Positions 11,890 to 20,142 of a DNA stretch of 64,000 bases are shown here, one piece after another. The DNA is from Brooklawnia sp937867175 (GTDB lineage: Bacteria > Actinomycetota > Actinomycetes > Propionibacteriales > Propionibacteriaceae), in contig DAISIR010000001.1 of the NCBI GenBank assembly GCA_036821905.1, forward strand, positions 248,001 to 312,000, written 5' to 3'. How positions within the stretch are numbered: position 1 is the first letter of the stretch; each line of letters begins with the position of its first letter. The translations under genes and the position numbers were made by a program. A model generated the notes under the pieces. The model was given only the letters and a program-made list of their open reading frames with translations. It made no database searches and was not told the DNA's origin.

Positions 11890-13514
11890 AACTCCCCCTC
11901 ACTCGCGCCGGCGACCGTGATCGCCTTCGCAGCGCCGGACGCTGCCGCGTCTGGTGCGAGGTCGCTATCGGTGGGTACCAGCGGCAGCGGCGAGTGGTCG
12001 AGGACGGCGCGTTGGGTGCGGGGCAGCGTCAACCGGAATTGGGCGCCGCGACCGGGGCGTCCCCAGGCCTGCAGCCAGCCTTGGTGCAGCCGGGCGTCCT
12101 CAAGAGAGATGGCCAGACCAAGACCGCTGCCGCCGACGATCCGGTTTCGCGACGCGTCGGCCCGCCAGAAGCGTCGGAAGACCTGCTCGGACTGCGACGG
12201 CGCGAACCCGACACCGTGATCGCGCACAGTCACCGCGACGGCCTCGGCGTCCCCGGCGACGGTGATGTCGATGGGCCGGTGTTCACCGTGACCGAGTGCG
12301 TTGCTGAGCAGGTTCCGGACGATCCGCTGGATGCGCCGCGCGTCGGCCTGGACCAACACCGGGCGCTGGTGGTGGACGCGGATCTCGGTGCCAAGGCGGC
12401 GGGCGACCGCCTGCTGGGCGGCCACCTCGGCCTCGACCAGCGCGACCAGGTCGATTTCGTCGACCGTGAGCACCGCCGCCCCGGCGTCGAAGCGGGAGAT
12501 CTCGAGTAGATCGGTGAGCATCGATTCGAATCGTTCCTCCTGGTCATGCAGCAGTTCCACGCTGCGTTCCAGGTCGGGCGAGAACTCGTCGCGCGATTCG
12601 TGCAGCACTTCGGTAGCCATCCGCATGGTGGTCAGCGGGGTGCGCAGTTCGTGGCTGACGTCGGAGACGAACTGGCGCTGGACTCGTGACAGGTCCTCCA
12701 ACTGGCTGATCTGGCGTTGCAGTTCGGCGGCCATGTTGTTCATCGAGGTGGCGAGGCTGGCCATCTCGTCGGTGCCACGCACCTGCATGCGTTTGTCGAG
12801 GTCGCCGCCCGCGATGCGTCCGGCGACATCGCGAGCCACCCGCAGCGGCACGGTGACCTGCCGCATCACGGTGAACGAGATGACCGCGAGCGCCAGCAGC
12901 AGCAGCGCACCGGTCAGCCACAGCGCCCGGCGCAGCACTTGCAGCATCTGCGACTCGGTGTAGGCCGGGAACAGGAAATAGACCGGCGTCAGCTGACCCG
13001 ACGGCGCCACCAGATGGCCTCCGACCGCCACCCCGGGCTCGCTGGTGCCGTCGTCGTAGCGCACCTCAGCGAGCGTCACGTAGAGCCCTTGCGGGTCTTC
13101 GGACATCTCGTCCCGCAGCGTCTGCGGGACGCTGGTCGCCATGATGCCCCGCGACATGTAGATGCTGGCCGCGGTTTCGATGATGACGCTGAACTGGCCG
13201 GGCTGGCTGCCCACTTCGTCGGCGAGTTGGCCGAGGCGTTCCAGCAAAGACTCGGTGCGCAGGTCGGTGTCGTCCAACTGGGTCTGCATGCGCTGCAGGG
13301 CGGTGGACGCCTCCACGACGCTGGCCTGCTTCTTGGCCTCCACGATGCCGCTGCGTGCCCGGTTGAGGAAGAACTGCCCGCCCAACAGGACCACGACCAC
13401 CGACGCGATCAGCGTGGATGCAATCACCCTGAGCGGTAGCGAGGAGCGCCAGACTGCCGCCAGGGTCCGGACGAATCGCTGGTCCTTCCAGCGCGCGCTG
13501 GTGGCCGGCATCAA
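11886..13514 (-). CDS. mtrB: Sensor histidine kinase MtrB
   Basis: A 542-residue membrane kinase of the MtrAB system, which controls cell-wall hydrolases and osmotic and division responses. Transmembrane helices at about 27-49 and 197-217 bracket an extracellular sensor; a HAMP domain follows; the H-box SDVSHELRTPL places the phosphorylated His at 288; an N-box (RIVRNLLSNAL) and G-boxes (DHGVGFAPS, GGSGLGLAIS) complete the ATPase domain. Start and stop each overlap their neighbours by 4 bp (mtrA and lpqB). Confidence 0.96.
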   Translation of the reverse strand: MMPATSARWKDQRFVRTLAAVWRSSLPLRVIASTLIASVVVVLLGGQFFLNRARSGIVEAKKQASVVEASTALQRMQTQLDDTDLRTESLLERLGQLADEVGSQPGQFSVIIETAASIYMSRGIMATSVPQTLRDEMSEDPQGLYVTLAEVRYDDGTSEPGVAVGGHLVAPSGQLTPVYFLFPAYTESQMLQVLRRALWLTGALLLLALAVISFTVMRQVTVPLRVARDVAGRIAGGDLDKRMQVRGTDEMASLATSMNNMAAELQRQISQLEDLSRVQRQFVSDVSHELRTPLTTMRMATEVLHESRDEFSPDLERSVELLHDQEERFESMLTDLLEISRFDAGAAVLTVDEIDLVALVEAEVAAQQAVARRLGTEIRVHHQRPVLVQADARRIQRIVRNLLSNALGHGEHRPIDITVAGDAEAVAVTVRDHGVGFAPSQSEQVFRRFWRADASRNRIVGGSGLGLAISLEDARLHQGWLQAWGRPGRGAQFRLTLPRTQRAVLDHSPLPLVPTDSDLAPDAAASGAAKAITVAGASEGEL

Positions 13515-14242
13515 TTGACGCCCGTCGTCACCTGTTCGCCAGCTCGATATCCCACACCGCGCACGGTGACGACGATCTCGGGACGCTCGGGGTCGAGTTC
13601 GATCTTCGAGCGCAGCCGCTGCACGTGCACGTTGACCAGCCGGGTGTCCGCGGCGTGCCGGTAGCCCCAGACCTCTTCGAGCAGCGACTCCCGGCTCAGC
13701 ACCTGCCGGGGCCGCTTGGCCAGCGCGACCAGCAGGTCGAACTCCAGTGGCGTCAAGTTGATCGTGGCGTCGCCACGCCGGACGGTGTGGCTGAGGGTCG
13801 AAATGGTCAGGTCGCCGATGCGCAGCTGTTCGCTGGTGTCTTCGATGACGCGGGAGTTGGCACGCAGCCTGGCCCGCACACGGGCCACCAGTTCTTTGGC
13901 CTTGAAGGGTTTGGCGATGTAGTCGTCGGCGCCCTCCTCCAGGCCGCGGACCACGTCGACGGTGTCGGAGCGAGCCGACAGCATGATGATGGGGACGCCG
14001 GACAGCTCCCGGATCTGCCGACAGACCCGGATGCCGTCCAACCCGGGCAACATCACGTCAAGCAGCACCAGCGCAGGCTGAGTCTGGATGAAGGCGCCCA
14101 GGGCCTGGTCGCCGGTCGCGCACCATTCGGTTTCGAAACCCTCCTGCCGCAGGACGATCTGCAGCATTTCAGCCAGGGCGGGATCGTCGTCGACCACCAG
14201 GATCAGTTCTCGATAGGCCCCTGGCCCTGCAGATTCGTCCAT
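13511..14242 (-). CDS. mtrA: Response regulator MtrA
   Basis: A 243-residue OmpR/PhoB-type regulator. The receiver domain has the acidic pocket VVDDD (17-20), the phospho-acceptor Asp 62 in LLDVMLPGLDG, and the conserved Lys in YIAKPFKAKEL. The C-terminal winged helix includes LSRESLLEEVWGYRHAADTRLVNVHVQRLR. Compared with the common form it has an N-terminal extension of ~12 residues (MDESAGPGAYRE). It is the first gene of mtrA-mtrB-lpqB. Confidence 0.96.
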   Translation of the reverse strand: MDESAGPGAYRELILVVDDDPALAEMLQIVLRQEGFETEWCATGDQALGAFIQTQPALVLLDVMLPGLDGIRVCRQIRELSGVPIIMLSARSDTVDVVRGLEEGADDYIAKPFKAKELVARVRARLRANSRVIEDTSEQLRIGDLTISTLSHTVRRGDATINLTPLEFDLLVALAKRPRQVLSRESLLEEVWGYRHAADTRLVNVHVQRLRSKIELDPERPEIVVTVRGVGYRAGEQVTTGVN

Positions 14243-14340
14243 GCTCCCCCCGCCGGTCGCTGACTGTCGTCCATGCTAGCCCGATGCGCCACAGCCGTGT
14301 GGCTCACGGGCCGTCCCGGGGTGGCGCTCAACGCCCGAAG

Positions 14341-14907
14341 CTAATTGAGTTCGGGATCACTCGGCCAGGTCGACAGCAGCGCCGGGGTGCCCCCATGCCG
14401 ACGCAGGACTCGGCGCCAAAGCCCGCTCGGGTCGGCGGTGAAGATATCGTCCTCGCGGGCATCCATCCGGTACCAAAGGCCGCGGGCGAGTTCGTCCTCC
14501 AACTGACCCGGCCCCCACCCCGAGTAGCCGGCATAGATGCGCAGGGCGGTGTAGCCGCCGGCCGCGATCTCGACCGGGGTGTCGAGATGGAGCAGCCCGA
14601 TGTCGCCAACGACCCGGCGCCACCCGGGGGGTTCCTCGGTGGGATCCTGCAGTTTGGCCACGCACACCGCGCCGTTGGGGGAGACCGGCCCGCCGGAGAA
14701 CAGCAGTCTCGGCGGGGCCACGAGTTCCGTCCAGTCGGGCAGCACCGAATCAAGTGGGGTGTCAGCGAGCTTGTTCAACGTCACCCCGAGTGCTCCGTCG
14801 AGGTCGAAATCCAACAACAACACGACCGATTGGTCGAAGAAGTCCCCCGACACCTGCGAGGTGGACACCAACAGTTCACCGGCGGCGGGTGGTTCGGACG
14901 ACTTCAC
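14341..14907 (-). CDS. YqgE/AlgH-family protein
   Basis: A 188-residue member of the YqgE/AlgH family (DUF179); function is not settled. Family signatures visible are GELLVSTSQVSGDFFDQSVVLLLDFD near the start, GGPVSPNGAVCVAK in the middle and the YSGWGPGQLEDELARGLWY block. The GTG at 14907 is chosen because it begins exactly at the conserved region; the frame continues upstream without family similarity. It sits between the phosphatase gene and mtrA on the same strand. Confidence 0.85.
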   Translation of the reverse strand: MKSSEPPAAGELLVSTSQVSGDFFDQSVVLLLDFDLDGALGVTLNKLADTPLDSVLPDWTELVAPPRLLFSGGPVSPNGAVCVAKLQDPTEEPPGWRRVVGDIGLLHLDTPVEIAAGGYTALRIYAGYSGWGPGQLEDELARGLWYRMDAREDDIFTADPSGLWRRVLRRHGGTPALLSTWPSDPELN

Positions 14908-14980
14908 TGTTCGATTGTCCCATCCCGGCCAACTGGCGACACGAAATCGGGCGCACCTTGGTGGGCGACGCTCTGGGCGG

Positions 14981-15559
14981 TCAGCGCCCCGGGCGCCCGG
15001 TGAACAGAGGCACCATCCGGCCCAGTGCCTCGTCGATCTGATCAGCACAGGCCCGAGCCACTGAAATGCCACGTCGGTACGGGTCGGCGATGTCCCAGGT
15101 CATGCTGTCGGGCTGGGCGGCGGCCGCGGCGAGCAGGACCCGTTCTCGTGGGTCATCGGGCAGGGTTGACGGTTGCTCCTCCGGGTTGGACGGGAGCAAC
15201 CGTGCCGCGCTGTCGGCGAACTGTCCCAGCCCGAGCACCTTGTGCGCTTGGTTGGGGAAGGCGTCGAGGATGCGCATGTGCTGGGCGAATTCGAAGGTGA
15301 GCACCAGGTCAGCCAGCGCCGTCGTCCACCAGTCGACGCTGCGGCTGATGTGGCCCTCCGACGCCCCGCCACGTTCCCCAAGGACGCTGGCCATGGTTTC
15401 GTCCATGGGACGTCCCGGGTGCCCGGGGATACCGGCGCTGCCGAACCGGAAAGCGGGCAGATCGCGCAGCATCGAGACCGCACGCCGCTCGGCATATGGG
15501 GAGCGGGCGATGTTGGCGGTGCAGACGAAGACGACCCGCAGCTGACGAGGTTCGCTCAT
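14981..15559 (-). CDS. Low-molecular-weight protein tyrosine phosphatase-like protein
   Basis: A 192-residue cytosolic protein with the LMW-PTP/arsenate-reductase fold. The P-loop is CTANIARS (Cys 13 to Ser 20, C-X5-R-S), and the general-acid loop appears as DIADPYRRG near residue 165. A central insertion of about 25 residues rich in Pro/Glu (SNPEEQPSTLPDDPRERV) separates the two halves. Similar proteins dephosphorylate tyrosine kinases of capsule synthesis or protein arginine phosphate; the target here is unknown. Its ATG shares bases with a start codon on the opposite strand at the island boundary, so its promoter region may have been altered by insertion. Confidence 0.85.
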   Translation of the reverse strand: MSEPRQLRVVFVCTANIARSPYAERRAVSMLRDLPAFRFGSAGIPGHPGRPMDETMASVLGERGGASEGHISRSVDWWTTALADLVLTFEFAQHMRILDAFPNQAHKVLGLGQFADSAARLLPSNPEEQPSTLPDDPRERVLLAAAAAQPDSMTWDIADPYRRGISVARACADQIDEALGRMVPLFTGRPGR

Positions 15560-17192
15560 GTCTCATTCTCCCTCAGAGCGCGTCGAACCCGCTGCAACGG
15601 GTGAGTGCAGCGGTTCGCGAGCCGCGCGTGGTTCTGGACGGCGCCGTCGCAAGGCCAGCTCGTTGGGCGATGAGTTCACACACAAGTCGCTGCAGGCGGA
15701 GTTCGAGGCGCGACAGGCTCAGCATGCTGCGCAGCAGGCGGCCGAGCAGACACAGCCAGCGCTACCGCCACTGCTGTTCAATGAGTCGCGCATCGGTGAT
15801 CACGTCGTGCGCACGCCGAGCACGTTCCAGATGCTCCAGGCCGGCTACTCCCCCGACGTCATCGAGCAGCTGACGGCTGCTTGGGAGGCCGAGCAGAACG
15901 GCGAAACGCCGGATTCCGGCGTCGAGGTTCTTGATCAGGCTGAACAGCTTGAAACGGGTGAAAACGGGGTCTCCGAGGAGCAGATCGAGCCTTCCGAGGC
16001 CGCAGAGGAGCCGGAAAGTGGCTCGGACGCCCAAAACGGGCCGCGAGCGGGCGAGATTGGGCGCGAAATGGGCGCAGCCGATCTGATCGAGAACAGCGAG
16101 ATCCTCGTAGACGAGCAAACAGGTTCTCGTTCAGACAGCGCAACATCTCGCACGCCGGATGTCGGCCCAATCTTGGCCACAAGTGGGCGCGATATGGCCA
16201 CGATCGGGCGCACATTGGGCACAGCTTCGGATCACGAAGCAGAGCTGGAGCTGCTCGAACTGCGCTATCGGATCGTCACTGAGGGCGCGTCCTGGACCGA
16301 CGACGAGGCCTTCCGCACCCGGGTTCGCATCGAGCTGCTGAAGGAGGACCTGGGCATCCCCGACGATGCGCCCGAGCCCAGCACGGATGCAGTCATCGCT
16401 GAGTACGAGCGCCGCGTCCTGGGGCCCACCCAGCCCGATCAGCAGCAGGGCGCAGAGCCCTCCTCGCCTCCCGGCTCCTCGGGTCCGTCTCCCTTGGCTC
16501 CCACCTCGGTCGACGTCGAGCAGATCGACGAGACAGTGCCTTCGTCGCCTCCCGGCTCCTCGGGTCCGTCCCCCGCGCCTCCCGGCTTGGTGGACGCTGG
16601 CTCTCTCTCAACTCCCGCTTCGGTCAATCCCACTGCGCCGTACCGGTCAGGTGTGTGGGAGCTCGTTGACACAGCGAAGAACGCCAAGGTCGAGGCCAGC
16701 CTCGAAGCGATCGCGCGGTTCGACGAGGACGCGCGCGGGCGACTGGCCGCCGGCGAGCGCATCGGCAACAACGATGTGGCCAAGGGCATCGGAGCGAAGT
16801 GGCTGGGCGAGTACGGTGACAAGCTGGATCCGGTCGTGCGCCACGAGATGCTGTTGCGAGCCGAGCGCATGGCTGAGCGCAGCGCTGAGTTCGAGGTCGG
16901 CAAGGCGCTGAAGGAGAAGCTCGACGCGCTGGCCAAGCGCGGTGACTTCGTCACCGACGAGTACCGTGACATCGAGCAGCGGCTCGATGCCTCCAACGCT
17001 CAGCGGCGGCTCATCGAGCAGCGCATGGTCGAGGGCATCTACGAGGAGGACTCGAAGTGGCGTCCCGGGCAGCCGGTGCCGTCGAGGCAGTACTCGAAGG
17101 CCATGACGGCGCGTCTGCACCAGATCGCCGAGCAGGCCCTGGCCGACCAAGCAGCGCTGGAGGCTCAGCGCGACGAGCAGCTCGGCGGCTGA
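15558..17192 (+). CDS. Large hypothetical protein with proline-rich repeats
   Basis: Up to 544 residues, not recognised. The first ~35 codons lie over the phosphatase upstream region and are basic and low complexity; an in-frame TTG at 15663 is a plausible real start. Residues to ~230 are acidic and rich in Glu, Gln and Ala; a central Pro/Ser linker carries SSPPGSSGPSP twice; the C-terminal ~170 residues (from WELVDTAKNAKVEAS) look helical and charged, with QYSKAMTARLHQIAEQALADQ near the end. Such C-terminal coils occur in plasmid and conjugative-element proteins including relaxases, but no catalytic motif is present, so this may be a stand-alone tail, an accessory protein or a remnant. It is followed by a strong terminator. 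Confidence 0.6.
   Translation: MSHSPSERVEPAATGECSGSRAARGSGRRRRKASSLGDEFTHKSLQAEFEARQAQHAAQQAAEQTQPALPPLLFNESRIGDHVVRTPSTFQMLQAGYSPDVIEQLTAAWEAEQNGETPDSGVEVLDQAEQLETGENGVSEEQIEPSEAAEEPESGSDAQNGPRAGEIGREMGAADLIENSEILVDEQTGSRSDSATSRTPDVGPILATSGRDMATIGRTLGTASDHEAELELLELRYRIVTEGASWTDDEAFRTRVRIELLKEDLGIPDDAPEPSTDAVIAEYERRVLGPTQPDQQQGAEPSSPPGSSGPSPLAPTSVDVEQIDETVPSSPPGSSGPSPAPPGLVDAGSLSTPASVNPTAPYRSGVWELVDTAKNAKVEASLEAIARFDEDARGRLAAGERIGNNDVAKGIGAKWLGEYGDKLDPVVRHEMLLRAERMAERSAEFEVGKALKEKLDALAKRGDFVTDEYRDIEQRLDASNAQRRLIEQRMVEGIYEEDSKWRPGQPVPSRQYSKAMTARLHQIAEQALADQAALEAQRDEQLGG
15587..15625. other. Candidate left boundary of the genomic island
   Basis: Two small inverted repeats lie here: ACCCG/CGGGT (15587-15602) and the near-palindrome GCGGTTCGCGAGCCGC (15610-15625). 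Core genes end at 15559 and foreign genes are in place by about 15.7 kb, so the island's left junction should fall in this stretch. Large serine recombinases use short imperfectly palindromic sites with only a few shared core bases, so no long direct repeat is expected, and none matching the tmRNA end was seen. Placement is inference. Confidence 0.3.
16462..16574 (+). repeat. Direct repeat encoding SSPPGSSGPSP twice
   Basis: A ~32-bp nearly identical segment occurs at 16462-16493 and 16543-16574, 81 bp (27 codons) apart, within the linker of the hypothetical protein. The copies differ at two bases, indicating a recent in-frame duplication of the proline-serine hinge. Confidence 0.8.
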
Positions 17193-17222
17193 CCGCGGGC
17201 TGAGCCTGGACGTCTGAAAAGA

Positions 17223-17255
17223 AGACCCCCGCAGCCTGTGGGGCCGCGGGGGTCT
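17223..17255. terminator. Bidirectional hairpin terminator
   Basis: AGACCCCCGC and GCGGGGGTCT pair as a long GC stem around a short loop. It lies between the end of the + strand hypothetical gene (17192) and the end of the interrupted small gene on the minus strand (17263). A hairpin with the same skeleton and flanks lies at 21040-21071 in this island. Confidence 0.75.
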
Positions 17256-17418
17256 GTGTCGATCACGTGGTCTCGTTGGTGCCTTCGTAGGCGGCGAGCC
17301 ACTGCCGCACTGTCTCTGGATCGTCGACGAGCTGTGCTGCTGAGACGGCATGGTCGAGCAGGACCTGCAACGACTCCACCTGCTCCCAAGTGAGCTTCAC
17401 CTTCAGCTCGTAGCCCAC

Positions 17419-17449
17419 TGAACCGCACTGGGTCTGATGGAGACTCGTG
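17419..17449. repeat. IS terminal inverted repeat, orfB side
   Basis: Begins TGAACCGCACTGGGTCTGAT and matches the other end at 27 of 31 positions. The orfB stop codon begins at the next base. Confidence 0.9.
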
Positions 17450-18340
17450 CTATTTGATTCCGACCAGCTGTTTGCGGTCGGTTTGGCCAGCATAGAACGC
17501 CTGCTCGAACTCGGCGGGCGGGATGTCGCCGAGGTAGCCGTGGAGGCGCTGCGTGTTGTGCCAGTGCACCCAGCCCAGGGTTGCGAGTTCGAGGTCCTCC
17601 GCGGTCTTCCAGGGGCCTGGTCGGGCGGGTCCGCGGACGAGTTCGGCCTTGTAGTAGCCGTTCACGGTCTCGGCGAGGGCGTTATCGTAGCTGTCGCCGA
17701 CGGTCCCGATCGAGGGGGTGGCGCCGATCTCGGCGAGCCGTTCGCCGTAGCGGATCGATGTGAATTGACTGCCCGCGTCGCTGTGACAGCGCAGGTCGTC
17801 GTGGTGGGTGCCGCGACCCCAGCGGGCCATCTCGATCGCGTCGAGGATCATCTCGGTGCGCATATGTGAAGCGCATCGCCAGCCGACGATCATCCGGGAG
17901 AACGCGTCGATGATGAAGCACACGTAGGCCACCCCGGCCCACGTCGCCACGAACGTCAGATCGGTCACCCAGAGCCGGTTCGGTGCCGGCGCGGTGAACT
18001 CCCGCTGCACCAGGTCCGGGTGCCTGGGGGCGGCTGGATCGGCCTTGGTGGTCGTGACTCGCCTAGAACGCGTGGCGCCCTCGATACCGGCGGCACGCAT
18101 CAACCGGCCGGTCTGGTCACGGCCGATGTCGATCCCGGCACGACGGGCGGCTTTCCACAGCTTGCGGACACCGTAGACGCGATAGTTGTCCTCCCACAGC
18201 CTCACCAGCTCCGGGACCAGGGCAGCGTCGCTTATCGACCGCGCCGACGGGACACGATCCCTGGCGGCGTAGTAGGTGCTCGGAGCCACCTGCAACACGC
18301 TGCAGATGGGCTCGACTCCGAGCGGGCGACCCTCAACCAT
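17450..18340 (-). CDS. IS3-family transposase OrfB (DDE integrase)
   Basis: A 296-residue catalytic subunit. GVEPICSVLQVAPSTYY at the N-terminus is the IS3 HTH_21 region; the retroviral-integrase core has the first Asp in RLWVTDLTFVATWAG, the second in CHSDAGSQFTS and the Glu in DSYDNALAETVNGYYKAELV, completing DDE. The frame is open upstream of the ATG at 18340 (TPEVVAFIDANKDD), consistent with synthesis as an OrfAB fusion by -1 frameshifting from orfA. I saw no canonical A6G slippery heptamer in the overlap, so the frameshift site is uncertain. Confidence 0.93.
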   Translation of the reverse strand: MVEGRPLGVEPICSVLQVAPSTYYAARDRVPSARSISDAALVPELVRLWEDNYRVYGVRKLWKAARRAGIDIGRDQTGRLMRAAGIEGATRSRRVTTTKADPAAPRHPDLVQREFTAPAPNRLWVTDLTFVATWAGVAYVCFIIDAFSRMIVGWRCASHMRTEMILDAIEMARWGRGTHHDDLRCHSDAGSQFTSIRYGERLAEIGATPSIGTVGDSYDNALAETVNGYYKAELVRGPARPGPWKTAEDLELATLGWVHWHNTQRLHGYLGDIPPAEFEQAFYAGQTDRKQLVGIK

Positions 18341-18369
18341 GTCGTCCTTGTTCGCGTCGATGAATGCGA

Positions 18370-18714
18370 CTACTTCCGGTGTTGGCGGTCGAGCTCCGCC
18401 CCGAAGAAACTCGCTGCGCGCTTGAGTATTTCGTTGGCTCGGCGAAGCTCGCGGACCTCCTGCTCGAGCTCCCGCACGCGCCGGGCCTCGACGGTCGTCA
18501 CGCCGGCGACGTGACCCTCATCGATGTCGGCCTGCTTGACCCACGACCGCACCGACTCGACGCCGTATCCGAGTTGCGCCGCGACGCGCTGCACCGTCCC
18601 ATGCTCGGTCCCCAGCTCGGCCCGCAACGTTCGCACCATCCGGACCGCGGCGGCCTTCTCCTCCGGCGAGTACCGACGCGTCGTCGGCTTCCCTGCTGTC
18701 TGCTCTTTCGGCAT
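18370..18714 (-). CDS. IS3-family transposase OrfA (helix-turn-helix)
   Basis: A 114-residue protein starting MPKEQTAGKPTTRRYSPEEK. It has an HTH (VQRVAAQLGYGVESVRSWVKQADID) that binds the IS ends and a leucine-zipper-like coil (RVRELEQEVRELRRANEILKRAA) for multimerisation, then ends FFGAELDRQHRK, the usual OrfA terminus just before the frameshift window. orfB overlaps in the -1 frame. Start 18714 is preferred to an in-frame ATG at 18753 because that one lies inside the terminal inverted repeat. Confidence 0.9.
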   Translation of the reverse strand: MPKEQTAGKPTTRRYSPEEKAAAVRMVRTLRAELGTEHGTVQRVAAQLGYGVESVRSWVKQADIDEGHVAGVTTVEARRVRELEQEVRELRRANEILKRAASFFGAELDRQHRK

Positions 18715-18737
18715 AACCCCATCCTCGTTTCCAAGGT

Positions 18738-18768
18738 CAGGAGTCTCCAACAAACTCAGTGCGGTTCA
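18738..18768. repeat. IS terminal inverted repeat, orfA side
   Basis: Read on the minus strand it begins TGAACCGCACTGAGTTTGTT; pairs with 17419-17449. Followed by the CAC target duplicate. Confidence 0.9.
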
Positions 18769-18868
18769 CACGTAGATCTCGATGCCCTCGGGGTTCTTGT
18801 TGACGCCGACACGTCGCAACGGATCATCTTGGCTGTGAACAGGCGCTACGTCGCCTGCACCCACACCC

Positions 18869-19144
18869 TCAGCTGCGTTCTCCATGTTCCTCCATAGGCT
18901 CGACGAGGTACACCCGACGATCAGCATCGTCGAACCGATCATCGTACTGCCGGCGAAGCCGGCCCTCGGGGACACCGATGACTTGACTGGCAGCCCAGGT
19001 GAACGTGTCGTGCGCTGCGTAGTTGAACGGCACTGCCCGCCTCCTCCCCCGCCACCGGACCTGAATCCGTGAGCCCCGGGTCTCGGTGGGCCCGAGGTAG
19101 CGGGCGGTGACCCGCTCCCCAGGCGCCACCAGAGGGTCCGTCAC
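18869..19144 (-). CDS. Small hypothetical protein in DUF4192 cassette
   Basis: A 91-residue basic protein starting at GTG 19144, which overlaps the TGA of the DUF4192 gene as GTGA. The first 40 residues (VAPGERVTARYLGPTETRGSRIQVRWRGRRRAV) look like a small beta-barrel, the rest is helical and charged. No family recognised. Its 3' end overlaps the start of the IS-interrupted gene by 17 bp. A longer start at 19189 is possible but would lie inside the upstream gene. Confidence 0.65.
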   Translation of the reverse strand: MTDPLVAPGERVTARYLGPTETRGSRIQVRWRGRRRAVPFNYAAHDTFTWAASQVIGVPEGRLRRQYDDRFDDADRRVYLVEPMEEHGERS

Positions 19145-20142
19145 GATGCCTCCGGCCACGACGAGAGCTGCGCCCGGAAGCCCTCCCACTCCGCAGGCGG
19201 CAGCGCGTTGTCACAGATGCCCTTGGTCATCTTCACCAAGAAGTGACCGGGGTGGATCTGCTCAGCCATCTCCCCTGCGACGTTCATCCGGCTCCCGTCA
19301 CCCATCAGCCACGCTGCCAGCCCAGCCATGATCAGCGGCAGGAACGCGGCCGAACCGTTGGAGACCCGGGCCGCGCGTGACCAGAGCTGGAACCAGTGCT
19401 CGGCCGTCTCGCGGGTGAGCCGGGCGCAGCAGACCTCGACGACGTCGAGGTCTGTGCCCAGCGCCACCAGCTGGCCCAGCTGCCAACCATCAGCCTCGTG
19501 GTCGGGATCGCCGAGCTCATCGAGCAGCCCTGCCATGGTGCGCGCGACGCCGTTGGGATGCTCGATCTCGGCCATGATCTGCATGGTCGTCTTGAAGCCC
19601 CTGCCGAAGCCCTTGGGCACAGCCTCGCTGTCCGGCTCGAAGGCCTCGCCCAGGGAGGCCCTGGTGGGTGCCACGGCGCTGCCCTCGAAGATGCGCGCAG
19701 CGTTGACCGGATGGTCGAGTACCTCCTGCCAGGGGCGCACCTCGGCGTCCCAGCCGTCCATGATCCTGCGCCACTGGCCACCGGCGAGGTCGACCTGGAT
19801 CGCATCGATGAGCCTGACGGGCCGCTTGCCAGGAGCAGCCTCGGCCAGCTCGATCTGGGCGCCGATCGAGACGACCGAGTTGGCCGTCTGCTGGCTGAGC
19901 GAGTCGCCGTAGGCGATCAGGATGAGGTCCTCGGCCGATGATCGGTACGCGGCCATCAGGGCTCGCTCGACGACGGCATCGGGCTGGTATGGGTCGAGGT
20001 TCATGCGCATGCTCACGACGACCTTGTTGTCGGCGATGAAGACGCCGACCAACGACTTCTCCGGCACGAACCCGAACATGTGCGGGATCGAGGCCAGCAG
20101 TCCAGCGTGGTCGGTGATGCGGGTGCTGGTGGTCTCAGACAT
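19141..20142 (-). CDS. DUF4192-family protein
   Basis: A 333-residue soluble protein. MSETTSTRITDHAGLLASIPHMFGFVPEKSLVGVFI matches the DUF4192 hallmark (an LLaaiPhmLGF-P--SLV opening), found only in actinobacteria and of unknown function; it has no signal peptide and no catalytic motif I recognise. The ATG at 20142 follows GAGGAGGACCTCC and overlaps the end of the DprA-like gene by 8 bp. The next gene overlaps its stop. Full-length members usually number 300-400 residues, so the copy is intact. Confidence 0.85.
   Translation of the reverse strand: MSETTSTRITDHAGLLASIPHMFGFVPEKSLVGVFIADNKVVVSMRMNLDPYQPDAVVERALMAAYRSSAEDLILIAYGDSLSQQTANSVVSIGAQIELAEAAPGKRPVRLIDAIQVDLAGGQWRRIMDGWDAEVRPWQEVLDHPVNAARIFEGSAVAPTRASLGEAFEPDSEAVPKGFGRGFKTTMQIMAEIEHPNGVARTMAGLLDELGDPDHEADGWQLGQLVALGTDLDVVEVCCARLTRETAEHWFQLWSRAARVSNGSAAFLPLIMAGLAAWLMGDGSRMNVAGEMAEQIHPGHFLVKMTKGICDNALPPAEWEGFRAQLSSWPEAS

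Larger units (their letters stand above)
17419..18768 (-). mobile_element. Complete IS3-family insertion sequence, 1350 bp
   Basis: The element is bounded by imperfect 31-bp inverted repeats (17419-17449 and 18738-18768, four mismatches, both beginning TGAACCGCACTG) and flanked by a 3-bp duplication CAC (17416-17418 and 18769-18771). It encodes orfA and orfB in the IS3 arrangement, with orfB in the -1 frame relative to orfA. Both frames are open and the ends are intact, so the copy looks recent and possibly active. Confidence 0.95.
17263..18885 (-). pseudogene. Small hypothetical gene split by the IS3 element
   Basis: An 89-codon gene interrupted in frame. The 5' part starts at ATG 18885, four bases after GGAGGAAC, and encodes 39 residues (MENAAEGVGAGDVAPVHSQD... 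ending GIEIYV); it then hits TGA, which is the first codon of the IS end. The 3' part, 17415 down to 17263, encodes 50 residues (GYELKVKLTWEQVESLQVLL... ending EGTNETT). Removing the IS plus one copy of the CAC target duplication restores one continuous frame. No family is recognised; the sequence is acidic, soluble and C-terminally helical. Its start overlaps the preceding 91-residue gene, so it was the last member of a coupled cassette. Confidence 0.8.

Noticed and set aside
15541..15700. Long direct repeat of the tmRNA 3' end as left attachment site
   Set aside because: Only a short GAACCCGC match was found, within chance; serine recombinases do not need a long repeat.
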